A program made the position numbers and the translations under genes. The notes beneath the pieces were generated by a model that saw only the letters and a list, made by a program, of their open reading frames with translations, was not told the origin of the DNA and ran no database searches. Source: Variovorax sp. CAN15 (lineage in GTDB: Bacteria > Pseudomonadota > Gammaproteobacteria > Burkholderiales > Burkholderiaceae_C). Taken from it: a DNA stretch of 64,000 bases. Positions 18,496-30,376 of the stretch are shown here, piece by piece; position 1 is the first letter of the stretch; the number at the start of each line of letters is the position of its first letter. Location of the stretch: contig NZ_JASMRZ010000001.1 in the NCBI RefSeq assembly GCF_030462475.1, forward strand, positions 117,860 through 181,859, in the 5' to 3' direction.

Positions 18496-19575
18496 GTGAC
18501 GGTCGCGGCGAAGCGGTATCGCGTCGGCATTGCCGGGGCCGGGGCGATCGCTCTGGCCAGCGCGGCGTGGCTGCGGCGGGCGGGCCATGGCGTCACCGTG
18601 TGGTCGCCGGGTGGCCGGGGGGCGGAGGCGCTGCGCACGCAGCCGCTGGAGGCTAGCGGCATCGAGTCGTTCTCGGTGAGCGTCGAGGTCGCCGACGACG
18701 CGGCCGGGCTCTGCGCGGCCTCCGACCTGCTGCTGATCACCCTTCCCGTCAACGGCCACAGGCGCGTGATGGACGCGCTGCTGCCCTTCCTGCGCGACGG
18801 CCAGACGGTGATCGTCAGCTCGATGGCCTCGCTGTCCTCGCTCTACCTGCACGAGGCCGCGGTGCGCGCGGGCTTGCAGCAGCTCACAGTCGCCAGCTTC
18901 GGCACCACGGTGCTGACCGCGCGCCGCGAGTCCGGCACGCAGGTCCGCGTGATGACGCGGCGCAAGGCGGTCGGCGTCTCCGCCCTGCCCGCCGGCCGGA
19001 TCGACGAGGCCCTCGCGCTGTGCGCCGATCTCTTCGGCGAAGGCTTCTCCGCCCAGGGCAGCGCGCTCGCCAGCGCCCTGGCCAACGTCAACCCGCAGTC
19101 GCACGGGCCGCTCACGGTCTTCAACTGGACGCGCATCGAGCGCGCCGAGAACTGGCCGCAGTACCACTGCATGACACCCGGCGTGTCGCGCGCGATCGAG
19201 GCGCTCGATGCGGAGCGCCGCGCCGTGGCGGCCGCCTTCGGCATCGAGGTCGGCCCCATCGAGGCGCACTTCGCGCGCTCCTTCGGAACCACCTCCGAGA
19301 AGCTCGCCGACATCGCCGCCGAACTGCACGCCAAGCGCGGCGGTCCGCCCGGCCCCACGCAGACGGACACGCGCTATGTGAGCGAAGACATGCCCTACGG
19401 CCTGGCCTTCGTCGAGGCGCTGGGCGCCATCGCGGGCGTGCCGACACCCGCGACCCGCACCATCGTGGACGCGGCATCGCTGGTCAACAGCATCGACTAC
19501 CGCCGCGAGAACGACCTGGTCGGGCCACTGGGCCTGGCGGACGAAACCGTCGCCGGCCTGCTCTCCCGCCTATGA
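18496..19575 (+). CDS. NAD/NADP octopine/nopaline dehydrogenase family protein
   Basis: The 359-residue protein has an N-terminal Rossmann domain (RVGIAGAGAIALASAAWLRRAGHGVTVW, with the GxGxxA-type nucleotide loop) and a C-terminal helical domain of the opine dehydrogenase type (NVNPQSHGPLTVFNW, RYVSEDMPYGL, RTIVDAASLVN). Such enzymes couple an amino acid to a 2-oxo acid by reductive amination or do the reverse. The GTG at 18496 was chosen because an earlier open start lies within the repeat element, a context that can hardly be coding. It follows a Bug receptor gene, which would fit catabolism of an imported carboxylated compound. The exact opine is unknown. Confidence 0.82.
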   Translation: MTVAAKRYRVGIAGAGAIALASAAWLRRAGHGVTVWSPGGRGAEALRTQPLEASGIESFSVSVEVADDAAGLCAASDLLLITLPVNGHRRVMDALLPFLRDGQTVIVSSMASLSSLYLHEAAVRAGLQQLTVASFGTTVLTARRESGTQVRVMTRRKAVGVSALPAGRIDEALALCADLFGEGFSAQGSALASALANVNPQSHGPLTVFNWTRIERAENWPQYHCMTPGVSRAIEALDAERRAVAAAFGIEVGPIEAHFARSFGTTSEKLADIAAELHAKRGGPPGPTQTDTRYVSEDMPYGLAFVEALGAIAGVPTPATRTIVDAASLVNSIDYRRENDLVGPLGLADETVAGLLSRL

Positions 19576-20175
19576 AGCGTCGGAGGTGTCGGCTTCGGGG
19601 AACACCGGTTCCCCGAGGTTGAGCATCAGCCGGTTGGCCCAGGCGAAGATGGCGACCGAGTGGATCAGGTCGAGGATTTCCAGCTCGCCCAGCCCCACGT
19701 CCTTGAGCTTGCGAACATCGTCGGCCGTGACCTTGTCGGGCTCGGCGCCCAGGCGGATCGAGAAATCGACGATCGCCTTCTCGCGTTCCGTGGTACCGGC
19801 GCCCGCGGGCTCCTCGAACACCTGCGAGATCACGTCGTTGCGCCTGGCCAGCTGCTCGAAGCGCTGGGCATGCACCGAGGCGCAGTACACGCAGCCGTTG
19901 ACGCGCGATTCCACCGTGGCGCCCAGCTCGCGCTCGGCGCGCGGCATGCCGCCCGGCGCGAACATGATCGCGTTGAAGGCAATGGAGCGCTGCAGAAGAA
20001 TCTCGGGCTGGTGCGCCAGCACCAGGAAGTAGGGCGAGGTGCGCGCCTGCGGGCTCATCTCGTCCAGCGCCGCCAGTTGCTCGGGCGTGGCGGTGTCGAC
20101 GTCCACCGTGTCCAGCCACGGCTTCCACTTGAGCACTTCGTTGGTGAAGCCCTTGATGCGGATCGGAGCGCTCAT
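19570..20175 (-). CDS. Alkylhydroperoxidase-domain protein (Avi_7169-like)
   Basis: The 201-residue protein belongs to the AhpD/carboxymuconolactone decarboxylase superfamily and keeps the redox motif CVYCASVH (CxxCxxxH), so peroxidase or disulfide reductase activity is plausible. The overall form (peroxidase-related, with the ELGATVESRVNGC and DLIHSVAIFAWANRL segments) matches my memory of the family named after Avi_7169, which is regularly paired with the Avi_7170 type. Here too the partner gene is immediately upstream and overlaps by four bases (ATGA), showing translational coupling. The 3' end overlaps the convergent dehydrogenase gene by six bases. Confidence 0.82.
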   Translation of the reverse strand: MSAPIRIKGFTNEVLKWKPWLDTVDVDTATPEQLAALDEMSPQARTSPYFLVLAHQPEILLQRSIAFNAIMFAPGGMPRAERELGATVESRVNGCVYCASVHAQRFEQLARRNDVISQVFEEPAGAGTTEREKAIVDFSIRLGAEPDKVTADDVRKLKDVGLGELEILDLIHSVAIFAWANRLMLNLGEPVFPEADTSDAS

Positions 20176-20684
20176 GCCGACACCTCCGTGGCGGCGGCCA
20201 GCGCCCTCAGCCCCGCGGCGACGCGGATCTGGTATGAGAGGAAGGCGATCAACTGGCTCATCGCCACGATGGCTGGGGTCGACAGGCCGCTCGCGGCCAG
20301 CGACTGAACGGCAGCCTTGTCGCCCTCGATGGGGCGCTCGATCAGCTTGCCGGTGAAGGCCAGCATGGCCTGCAGGCGGGCGTCGGCGACGGGCTTGCCG
20401 GCATCCACCGCCGCGACCACGGCGGCGTCGGCTCCTTCGGCCACGAGCCGGTCGCGGTAGTGCACCGCCAGGCTGTCGGCCTTCGACACGCGGCAGGCAT
20501 GCAGCGCCACCAGCAGCCGCTCGGTCACCGAGATGCCCTCGACGGAAGGGGAAAACATCGCGTCGTAGCTGCCCTGCGTCGCGGCGAGCACCTTTTCGCG
20601 CTGGCGGCGCAGCGCCCAGTTGGGTTGGTCCGGCGTCAGGGGGACGACGGCGTCGATCACATCGGAAACGGGTGTGCTTGTCAT
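20172..20684 (-). CDS. CMD-domain protein (Avi_7170-like)
   Basis: This 170-residue protein is the smaller partner of the AhpD-like gene. It has the CMD fold in the segment VTERLLVALHACRVSKADSLAVHYRDRL but only a single cysteine where AhpD has CxxC, so on its own it is probably not a peroxidase. A second conserved piece is ARLQAMLAFTGKLIERP. It starts 14 bases after the flavin monooxygenase stop and overlaps the next gene by four bases, so the three genes form one operon. The named family (Avi_7170) is recalled, not searched. Confidence 0.78.
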   Translation of the reverse strand: MTSTPVSDVIDAVVPLTPDQPNWALRRQREKVLAATQGSYDAMFSPSVEGISVTERLLVALHACRVSKADSLAVHYRDRLVAEGADAAVVAAVDAGKPVADARLQAMLAFTGKLIERPIEGDKAAVQSLAASGLSTPAIVAMSQLIAFLSYQIRVAAGLRALAAATEVSA

Positions 20685-20698
20685 GGTTCGGTTTCTTC

Positions 20699-22171
20699 TC
20701 AGTTTCTTTCTTTGGGCGGCAGCGCAGGGGTCCATTCGTCGCCGAAAAGCTCCGGCTCGGCGAACTCCTGGAGGTAGGCCCAGTGCTGGTCGAAGTCCTC
20801 GCGGTAGAACAGGCTGGCGATGCCACTGGCCAGCCGCCTGGCGCCGTCGCTGATGGCCGGAATGTCGCCCGACACCGTGCCGTGCGAGAGCGCCGCCGGG
20901 TAGCAGAAGCAATGGATGCGTGCGAGCCCCGGGCACTCGCCGGGCGCGCGCTCCTTGAACTCGAAGGCCGGGCCGAGGTCGGGCGAGTCGGCCAGTTCCT
21001 GGTCTTCGTCGCCGGGGGCAGGCGTGAAGCGGTCCTTCCAGGTGCGCACGTGGGGTGCAATGGCGGCGAACTCGGGGCGGGCGGGCCAGTCGACCTTGAA
21101 GCCGGTCGAGACGATCAGGAAGTCGAATTCGAAATCGCCTTTGGGCGTCGACACCACCATCGAGTCGCCCTTCGGCTCGACCGACAGCACCGGGCAGCCG
21201 AAGTTGAAGAACGCATTGGCGTGGCGCGACACCCGCAGCGTGCTGCCGTGCGGCGGCGGTACGTTCAGCACGTTGATGTAGTGGCGGATGCGCCACTTGA
21301 GCTCGTCCGGCAGGTCGTAGTGCCCCTGCGTGAGCCCCGGCACGCCCGCGCCCTTGCCCTTGTTGACGCGCGGCAGGTCGGTGCGGCGGATCAGCAGTTC
21401 GACGCTGTGCGCGCCGGCTTCCAGCGCGGTGGCGGCGCTGTCCATGGCCGAGGAACCCGCGCCGATCACGCCCACGCGCAGGCCCTTGAGCTTGCCGTAA
21501 TCCATCTCGTCGGAGGAATGCGCCCACTTCGAACGCGGCAGGGCGTTCACGAAGGCCGGCACGGCCGGGCCGCCGAGGCCGTCGCGCCCGGTGGCCAGCA
21601 CCAGGCGGCGCGCCAGCACGCTGCTGCGTTCGCCTTCGGGCGAGCGCAGGTCGAGGCGCACGCCGGTGGCGTCGGGCAGGGGGCGGATGGCCGTCACCGC
21701 CATGCCGTTGCGCACGTCCACGCCCATCACGCGGCGGTACCAGACGAGGTAGTCCATCCACTGCAGGCGCGGAATCTTGTCCATCGCAGCCCAGGCTTCC
21801 AGCCCGAACTGGGCCTCGAACCACGCTCGGAAGGTCAGCGCGGGCAGGCCCAGCGCGGGGCCGGTGAGTTCCTTGGGCGAGCGCAGCGTCTCCATGCGGG
21901 CCGTGGTGGCCCACGGGCCCTCGCTGCCGGCGGGCGAGCGGTCGAACACCACGGCGCGGATGCCCAGCTGCGCCAGCGCCACCGAGGCGGCCAGCCCGGC
22001 CTGTCCGCCGCCGATGATGGCCACGTCGATCATGGCTTCGCCATCGGCGGCCTGCCGCGGCGGCATCCAGTTGCGGGCGGGCCAGCCGAGGTAGGAGAGG
22101 TCCTGGGCGAGCCGGGCCTCGAGCGCGGCCAGGGAGGAAGAGGGGGAAACGGGATCTGCTGGAATCGTCAT
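20699..22171 (-). CDS. FAD-dependent monooxygenase-like protein (NAD(P)-binding)
   Basis: The 490-residue protein is a flavoprotein with two dinucleotide-binding motifs: IIGGGQAGLA near residue 51 for FAD and VIGAGSSAMDSA near residue 240 for NAD(P)H. Segments LVLATGRDG and VSTGFKVDW are typical of flavin-containing and Baeyer-Villiger-like monooxygenases. It leads an operon with the two AhpD-superfamily genes, which suggests oxidation of an unknown compound followed by peroxide handling. The substrate cannot be deduced. The start ATG is 141 bases from the divergent GH13 gene, so both share a promoter region. Confidence 0.85.
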   Translation of the reverse strand: MTIPADPVSPSSSLAALEARLAQDLSYLGWPARNWMPPRQAADGEAMIDVAIIGGGQAGLAASVALAQLGIRAVVFDRSPAGSEGPWATTARMETLRSPKELTGPALGLPALTFRAWFEAQFGLEAWAAMDKIPRLQWMDYLVWYRRVMGVDVRNGMAVTAIRPLPDATGVRLDLRSPEGERSSVLARRLVLATGRDGLGGPAVPAFVNALPRSKWAHSSDEMDYGKLKGLRVGVIGAGSSAMDSAATALEAGAHSVELLIRRTDLPRVNKGKGAGVPGLTQGHYDLPDELKWRIRHYINVLNVPPPHGSTLRVSRHANAFFNFGCPVLSVEPKGDSMVVSTPKGDFEFDFLIVSTGFKVDWPARPEFAAIAPHVRTWKDRFTPAPGDEDQELADSPDLGPAFEFKERAPGECPGLARIHCFCYPAALSHGTVSGDIPAISDGARRLASGIASLFYREDFDQHWAYLQEFAEPELFGDEWTPALPPKERN

Positions 22172-22312
22172 GTTGAAAACCGGGAACGGCGCCCAGTGTA
22201 GAAAGCTTCACGGTCCTTCGCGCCGTGAACCACTGCCCGGCACCGCCCCGCAAGCCCGTATCACTGGCCCGGAATTCGCATGCCACAATGATTTCAGACC
22301 ACAGGGACCGGC

Positions 22313-23992
22313 ATGGCCAGCAGCAAAACCGACGGCAGCGACAGCGAATGGTGGCGCGGCGCGGTGATCTACCAGATCTACCCGCGCAGCTTCATGGACA
22401 GCGACGGCGACGGCATCGGCGACCTGCCGGGCATCACGTCCCGGCTGGAGCACGTGGCCAGCCTCGGCGTCGACGCCATCTGGGTCTCCCCTTTCTTCCG
22501 CTCGCCGATGAAGGACTTCGGTTACGACGTGTCCGACTACCGCGCGGTCGATCCGCTCTTCGGCACACTGGCCGACTTCGACGCCATGCTGGCGCGGATG
22601 CACGAGCTGGGCCTGAAGCTCATCATCGACCAGGTGCTCTCGCACACCTCCGACCGGCACGCCTGGTTCGCCGAAAGCCGGTCTTCGCGCGACAACCCCA
22701 AGGCCGACTGGTACGTGTGGGCCGACCCGAAGCCCGACGGCACACCGCCGAACAATTGGCTGTCGGTGTTCGGCGGCCCGGCCTGGCAATGGGACTCTCG
22801 GCGGCGCCAGTACTACCTGCACAGCTTCCTGTCCGAGCAGCCCGACCTGAACTTCCACTGCGCCGAAGTGCAGGAGGCGCTGCTGGGCGAGGTTCGCTTC
22901 TGGTGCGAGCGCGGCGTCGACGGTTTCCGATTCGACGCCTGCAACCACCAGTTCCACGACGCGCTGCTGCGCGACAACCCGCCGGCCACGCCGGCTTCCA
23001 TCGGCGAGGTCAGCACGGTGCGCGCCGACAACCCGTACGCGATGCAGCAGCACCTGTACGACAAGAGCCAGCACGAGAACCTGGCGTTCCTCGAAGGACT
23101 GCGCCGGCTGCTCGACGAGTACGGCGCGGTGGCGCTGGGCGAGGTCGGCGACGAGAACGCGCCGCCGGTCATGGCCCAGTACACCGAACTCGGCAAGCGC
23201 CTGCACCTGGCCTACAGCTTCAGCCTCCTGACGGCCGACCACAGCCCCGCGCACCTGCGCCACCAGGTCGAGGCGCTCGACAGCGCGCTCGCGCTCACCG
23301 GCGGCTGGGGCTGCTGGGCGGTGTCGAACCACGACGTCCCGCGCGTCGCGACCCGCTGGAGCGACGGCGGCGCGCCCGACACCCGCCGCGACCGGCTCTG
23401 GCTCGCGCTGCTGCTCTCGCTGCGCGGCAGCGCCAGCATCTACCAGGGCGAGGAACTGGGCCTGCCCGAGGCCGAGGTGCCCTTCGAACTGCTGCAGGAC
23501 CCGTACGGCCGCGCCTTCTGGCCCGAGTTCAAGGGCCGCGACGGCTGCCGCACGCCGATGCCGTGGACCGGCGAGGCGCCCAACGGCGGCTTCACCACCG
23601 GTACGCCCTGGCTGCCGATGTATGGCCCGCACCTGCCGCTGGCCGTCGAGCGCCAGGACGCCGACCCCGGCTCGATGCTGGCCTTCAGCCGCGCCCTGCT
23701 GAGCTGGCGGCGCACCCAGCCGCTGCTGCGCACCGGCGGCATCCGTTTCGTCGATGCGCCGGAGCCCTTGCTGCACTTCGAGCGGCACGGCGACGGCGCT
23801 TCGTCGATGCAGGCGATCTTCAACTTCGGCTGCGAACCGGCATCGATGCCGCTGCCGCACGGCATTGCTCCTGTTGTCGGACAGCCGCTGGCGGAGACAT
23901 CCGTCATCCACACCTCAGACGGAGAGCGCATGCTCCGGTTGGCGCCGTACGGCGTCTTCTTCGGCGTGCCTGCCGACGAAGAACGAAGCTGA
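22313..23992 (+). CDS. GH13 alpha-glucosidase / oligo-1,6-glucosidase-like enzyme
   Basis: The 559-residue protein is a glycoside hydrolase family 13 enzyme with a complete catalytic triad: nucleophile Asp208 in DGFRFDAC, acid/base Glu277 in LGEVGDEN and Asp341 in SNHDVPR. The start [28 protein letters not shown] is the hallmark of exo-acting alpha-glucosidases that take short oligosaccharides; there is no signal peptide, so it acts in the cytoplasm. It is the first gene of the glycogen cluster, 11 bases before glgB, and could clear the malto-oligosaccharides released by GlgX and GlgP. It differs from trehalose synthase and amylosucrase in lacking their long extra domains. Confidence 0.9.
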   Translation: MASSKTDGSDSEWWRGAVIYQIYPRSFMDSDGDGIGDLPGITSRLEHVASLGVDAIWVSPFFRSPMKDFGYDVSDYRAVDPLFGTLADFDAMLARMHELGLKLIIDQVLSHTSDRHAWFAESRSSRDNPKADWYVWADPKPDGTPPNNWLSVFGGPAWQWDSRRRQYYLHSFLSEQPDLNFHCAEVQEALLGEVRFWCERGVDGFRFDACNHQFHDALLRDNPPATPASIGEVSTVRADNPYAMQQHLYDKSQHENLAFLEGLRRLLDEYGAVALGEVGDENAPPVMAQYTELGKRLHLAYSFSLLTADHSPAHLRHQVEALDSALALTGGWGCWAVSNHDVPRVATRWSDGGAPDTRRDRLWLALLLSLRGSASIYQGEELGLPEAEVPFELLQDPYGRAFWPEFKGRDGCRTPMPWTGEAPNGGFTTGTPWLPMYGPHLPLAVERQDADPGSMLAFSRALLSWRRTQPLLRTGGIRFVDAPEPLLHFERHGDGASSMQAIFNFGCEPASMPLPHGIAPVVGQPLAETSVIHTSDGERMLRLAPYGVFFGVPADEERS

Positions 23993-24003
23993 GCCCCTCC
24001 TAC

Positions 24004-26178
<2,175 letters not shown>

Positions 26179-26227
26179 TCTTTGGATTGGGCTGCTTTCC
26201 GGGGCCGGGTCTCGGCCCGGCGGCCGA

Positions 26228-26261
26228 CCTACTTTTCTTTGCTTCGCCAAAGAAACGTAGG
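26228..26261. repeat. Nested hairpin in left arm of the glgB-glgX palindrome
   Basis: CCTACTTTTCTTTG pairs with CAAAGAAACGTAGG around a CTTCGC loop, 14-bp arms with one mismatch. Confidence 0.85.
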
Positions 26262-26561
26262 CAAAAGAAAGGCGACCCTACTGTCTGCGTCCCTTCGCTT
26301 CGCTACGGGCAACCTGCGGTGCTCGACGTAGGAGGGGGTCCGCAGAACTCGCTTCGCTCAAACAGCTGCGGCCCTGATCCCTCCTACGTCTGCGCTCCTC
26401 GGCGCAGCCAGAAGGGATCGATCCGCGCCATCGCTGCGCTCGGCTTTTTTGAACAGCCTGAACTGGCCTTCGCTTCGCTCGGCCGGGGATTCAAGGCCAG
26501 AACCAATTCCGACGACACCAACAGCGCACGCAACCCCAACACCCCCTCCGCCCCATTCCAA

Positions 26562-26590
26562 GCACGGCAGGCGCGAAGCGCCTGCCGTGC
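26562..26590. repeat. Perfect 13-bp hairpin near the centre of the palindrome
   Basis: GCACGGCAGGCGC and GCGCCTGCCGTGC are exact inverted copies with a GAA loop. It lies off the main symmetry centre, so it is a separate nested element. Confidence 0.9.
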
Positions 26591-26787
26591 CTTGGTGGCC
26601 GAGCGAAGCAAAGGCCCGAGCGTATACCCTCCCCTCTGGCTGCGCCGAGGAGCGCAGCGTTTCGCGGACAAGGGCTCGCAGCTGTTTGAGCGAAGCGAGT
26701 TCTGCGAGACCCCGCGAAACGCGAGCACCGCAGGTTGCCCCGTAGCGCAGCGAAGGGGTCGCAGACAGTGGGGTCGCCTTTCTTTTG

Positions 26788-26821
26788 CCTACTTTTCTTT
26801 GGCGAAGCAAAGAAAAGTAGG
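26788..26821. repeat. Nested perfect hairpin in right arm of the glgB-glgX palindrome
   Basis: CCTACTTTTCTTTG and CAAAGAAAAGTAGG are exact 14-bp inverted copies around GCGAAG. It is the inverted counterpart of the hairpin at 26228-26261 and ends 58 bases before the glgX start. Confidence 0.9.
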
Positions 26822-26878
26822 TCGGCCGCCGGGCCGAGACCCGGCCCCGGGAAGCACCCCCCACGAAGAGCAAACAAG

Positions 26879-28960
26879 ATGCTGAGCCCAGGCAAGCCCT
26901 TCCCCTTGGGTGCCACGCCTTCCCAACAAGGCGTCAACTTCGCGCTGGCAGCCCCCTCCGCAGAAGCCGTAGACCTCTGCATCTTCGACTCCACAGGCAA
27001 AAACGAACAACAACGCCTCCGCCTGCCAGCAAGCACAGACGGCATCTGGCACGGCCACCTCCCCAGCGGCAAACCAGGCCTCGTCTACGCCTACCGAGTC
27101 CACGGCCCCTGGAACCCCAAAGCAGGCCAGCGCTTCAACCCGGCAAAGCTGCTGCTGGATCCCTACGCCCGCGAAATCGCAGGCACCTACGACGGCAGCG
27201 ACCTCTTCCTCGGCCACGACCCGGCGAACCTGGACAAAAGAGACACCCGAGACAACGCAGCAGTCGCCCTCAAAGCCCGAGTCGCACCACCACCAGACCC
27301 TGCCCCTCCCGGCCACTCCCGCATCACAACAGGCGACCGCGTCCTCTACGAACTCCACGTCAAAGGCCAGACGAAACTCAACCCCGCAGTCCCCGCACCG
27401 CTGCGCGGCACCTACGCCGGCCTCGCCGAGCCCGCGGTGCTCGACCACCTCCAGCAGCTCGGCATCACCACCCTCAGCCTCATGCCCGTCCAGCACAGGG
27501 CCGACGAGCCCCGCCTGCTGCGCATGGGCCTGACCAACTACTGGGGCTACAACACCATCGGCTGGTTCGCCCCAGAAGCCCGCTACTGGAGCGGCCGCCC
27601 CGGCACCACGCCCGCCAGCGAGTTCCGCGCGATGGCCGACGCGATCCACGCGCGCGGCATGGAGCTGGTGATCGACGTGGTCTACAACCACAGCGCCGAG
27701 AGCGACGAGCTAGGCCCGACGCTTTCGATGCGCGGCATCGACAACGCGCTCTACTACCACCTGCGCGCCGACGACTGCTCCCTCTACGAGAACTGGGCCG
27801 GCACGGGCAACTGCCTGAACCTCGGCGAGCCGCGCGTGCTGCAGCTGGTGATGGACAGCCTGCGCTTCTGGGCCTGCGAGATGGGCGTCGACGGCTTCCG
27901 CTTCGATCTCGCGCCTGTGCTTGGGCGCGCCGACGCGCAGCGCGGCTTCGATGCGCGCGCGCCCTTCTTCGCGGCGATCGCGCAAGACCCGGTGCTTTCG
28001 CGCGCGCTGCTCATCGCCGAGCCCTGGGACATCGGCCCCGGCGGCTACCGGCTCGGCGAGTTCCCGCCCGGCTGGCTCGAATGGAACGACCGCTACCGCG
28101 ACACGCAGCGCGGCTTCTGGCTTCGGCAGGGCCACGGCGACAAGGCCGGCCTTGGCGACTTCGCTCATCGCTTCGCGGCCTCCAGCACCCAGTTCGAGCA
28201 CCATGGCCGCGCGCCGACGGCGAGCGTCAACTTCATCACCGCACACGACGGCTTCACGCTGCGCGACCTGGTGAGCTACGACGAGCGCCACAACCTCGCC
28301 AACGGCGAGAACAACCGCGACGGCCATGGCCACAACCTCAGCAACAACTGCGGTGTCGAGGGTCCGAGCGACGACCCCGCCGTGCTGGCCCTGCGCACCC
28401 GGCTGCAGCGCGCGCTGCTCGCCACGCTGATGCTGTCCCAGGGCACGCCGATGCTGCTGGCGGGCGACGAGCTCGGCCACAGCCAGAGGGGCAACAACAA
28501 CGCCTATTGCCAGGACAACGACACCACCTGGCTCGCATGGATAGGCACCTCCGCCCCAGGCAGCGACGCGGCGCGCCTGAGCGCCTTCATCGCGCGCCTC
28601 GCCGCGCTGCGCCGCGAGGCCCCTGCCCTGCGCAGCACGCGCTGGTGGCCGGCCGAATCGCCCCCGGGCGCATCGCCGGGCATCCACTGGCTGCGCCCCG
28701 ATGGCCAGCCGATGACGCCCACCGACTGGAACGGCACGGGCACGGCCCTTGCAATCCTCTTCGACCATGAAGAGGCTACGGAAAGCTCATGGCTGGTGAT
28801 GGTGAACGCGGGCCCGCAAGCCGTGCCGTTCACGCTGCCCCCGGGCACGTGGCGCCTCTGCCTGAGCACCGATCCGGCGGCCGACCCGGGCGATGGCCCC
28901 GAGGCGCTGGAAGCCACGGTGCAAGTGCCTTTTTCGAGCATCGGGATTGCAAGAACGTAG
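26879..28960 (+). CDS. glgX: Glycogen debranching enzyme GlgX
   Basis: GlgX hydrolyses alpha-1,6 branches of phosphorylase-trimmed glycogen. The 693-residue protein has an N-terminal CBM48 module (PLGATPSQQGVNFALAAPSAEAVDLCIFD) and a GH13 barrel with Asp343 (FRFDLAP), Glu381 (IAEPWD) and Asp457 (TAHDGF). The start ATG at 26879 has a GAAGAG ribosome binding site at suitable distance; an earlier open frame reads through the palindrome and was rejected. The first 450 bases of the gene are unusually rich in C and A on the coding strand, the mirror image of the end of glgB. Because the palindrome separates it from glgB, glgX may need its own promoter. Confidence 0.95.
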   Translation: MLSPGKPFPLGATPSQQGVNFALAAPSAEAVDLCIFDSTGKNEQQRLRLPASTDGIWHGHLPSGKPGLVYAYRVHGPWNPKAGQRFNPAKLLLDPYAREIAGTYDGSDLFLGHDPANLDKRDTRDNAAVALKARVAPPPDPAPPGHSRITTGDRVLYELHVKGQTKLNPAVPAPLRGTYAGLAEPAVLDHLQQLGITTLSLMPVQHRADEPRLLRMGLTNYWGYNTIGWFAPEARYWSGRPGTTPASEFRAMADAIHARGMELVIDVVYNHSAESDELGPTLSMRGIDNALYYHLRADDCSLYENWAGTGNCLNLGEPRVLQLVMDSLRFWACEMGVDGFRFDLAPVLGRADAQRGFDARAPFFAAIAQDPVLSRALLIAEPWDIGPGGYRLGEFPPGWLEWNDRYRDTQRGFWLRQGHGDKAGLGDFAHRFAASSTQFEHHGRAPTASVNFITAHDGFTLRDLVSYDERHNLANGENNRDGHGHNLSNNCGVEGPSDDPAVLALRTRLQRALLATLMLSQGTPMLLAGDELGHSQRGNNNAYCQDNDTTWLAWIGTSAPGSDAARLSAFIARLAALRREAPALRSTRWWPAESPPGASPGIHWLRPDGQPMTPTDWNGTGTALAILFDHEEATESSWLVMVNAGPQAVPFTLPPGTWRLCLSTDPAADPGDGPEALEATVQVPFSSIGIART

Positions 28961-29052
28961 GAGCCAGCCGTGCAGCGCGGTGCTAGGCTCGATGCAGAAA
29001 CTCTGACGGCGTATTCCGGCCAGGCGAACGACCAACAAAACGGAGACTCAGG

Positions 29053-30366
<1,314 letters not shown>

Positions 30367-30376
30367 TCCACCCACG

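Larger units (their letters stand above)
26193..26856. repeat. About 660-bp imperfect palindrome filling the glgB-glgX gap
   Basis: The 700-base gap between glgB and glgX holds no gene. Instead, 26193-26414 is an inverted copy of 26631-26856; most of each arm matches, from the outer TGCTTTCCGGGGCC end to the inner CTCCTCGGCGCAGCC. Inside the arms, 26465-26484 and 26597-26616 are a further inverted pair with one mismatch, so the symmetry continues almost to the centre near 26530. The arms are rich in the motif CTTCGCTTCGCT and contain nested hairpins. No transposase or open frame of known type lies within it. Similar CTACTTTTCTTTGG-containing palindromes occur in other proteobacterial genomes as I recall, so this may be a member of a dispersed family. 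Confidence 0.9.

Noticed and set aside
22225-24003. N-terminal extension of glgB by nearly 600 codons
   Set aside because: The extension is a shadow of the GH13 gene in another frame. The ATG at 24004 gives the standard GlgB start.
26193-26856. Insertion sequence or MITE with a transposase in the glgB-glgX gap
   Set aside because: No open frame with transposase features was found and no flanking target duplication could be seen by eye. It is kept as a palindrome only.
26735-26878. Upstream extension of glgX into the palindrome
   Set aside because: It would encode repeat sequence with no family match, while the ATG at 26879 has a good ribosome binding site and the normal GlgX N-terminus.
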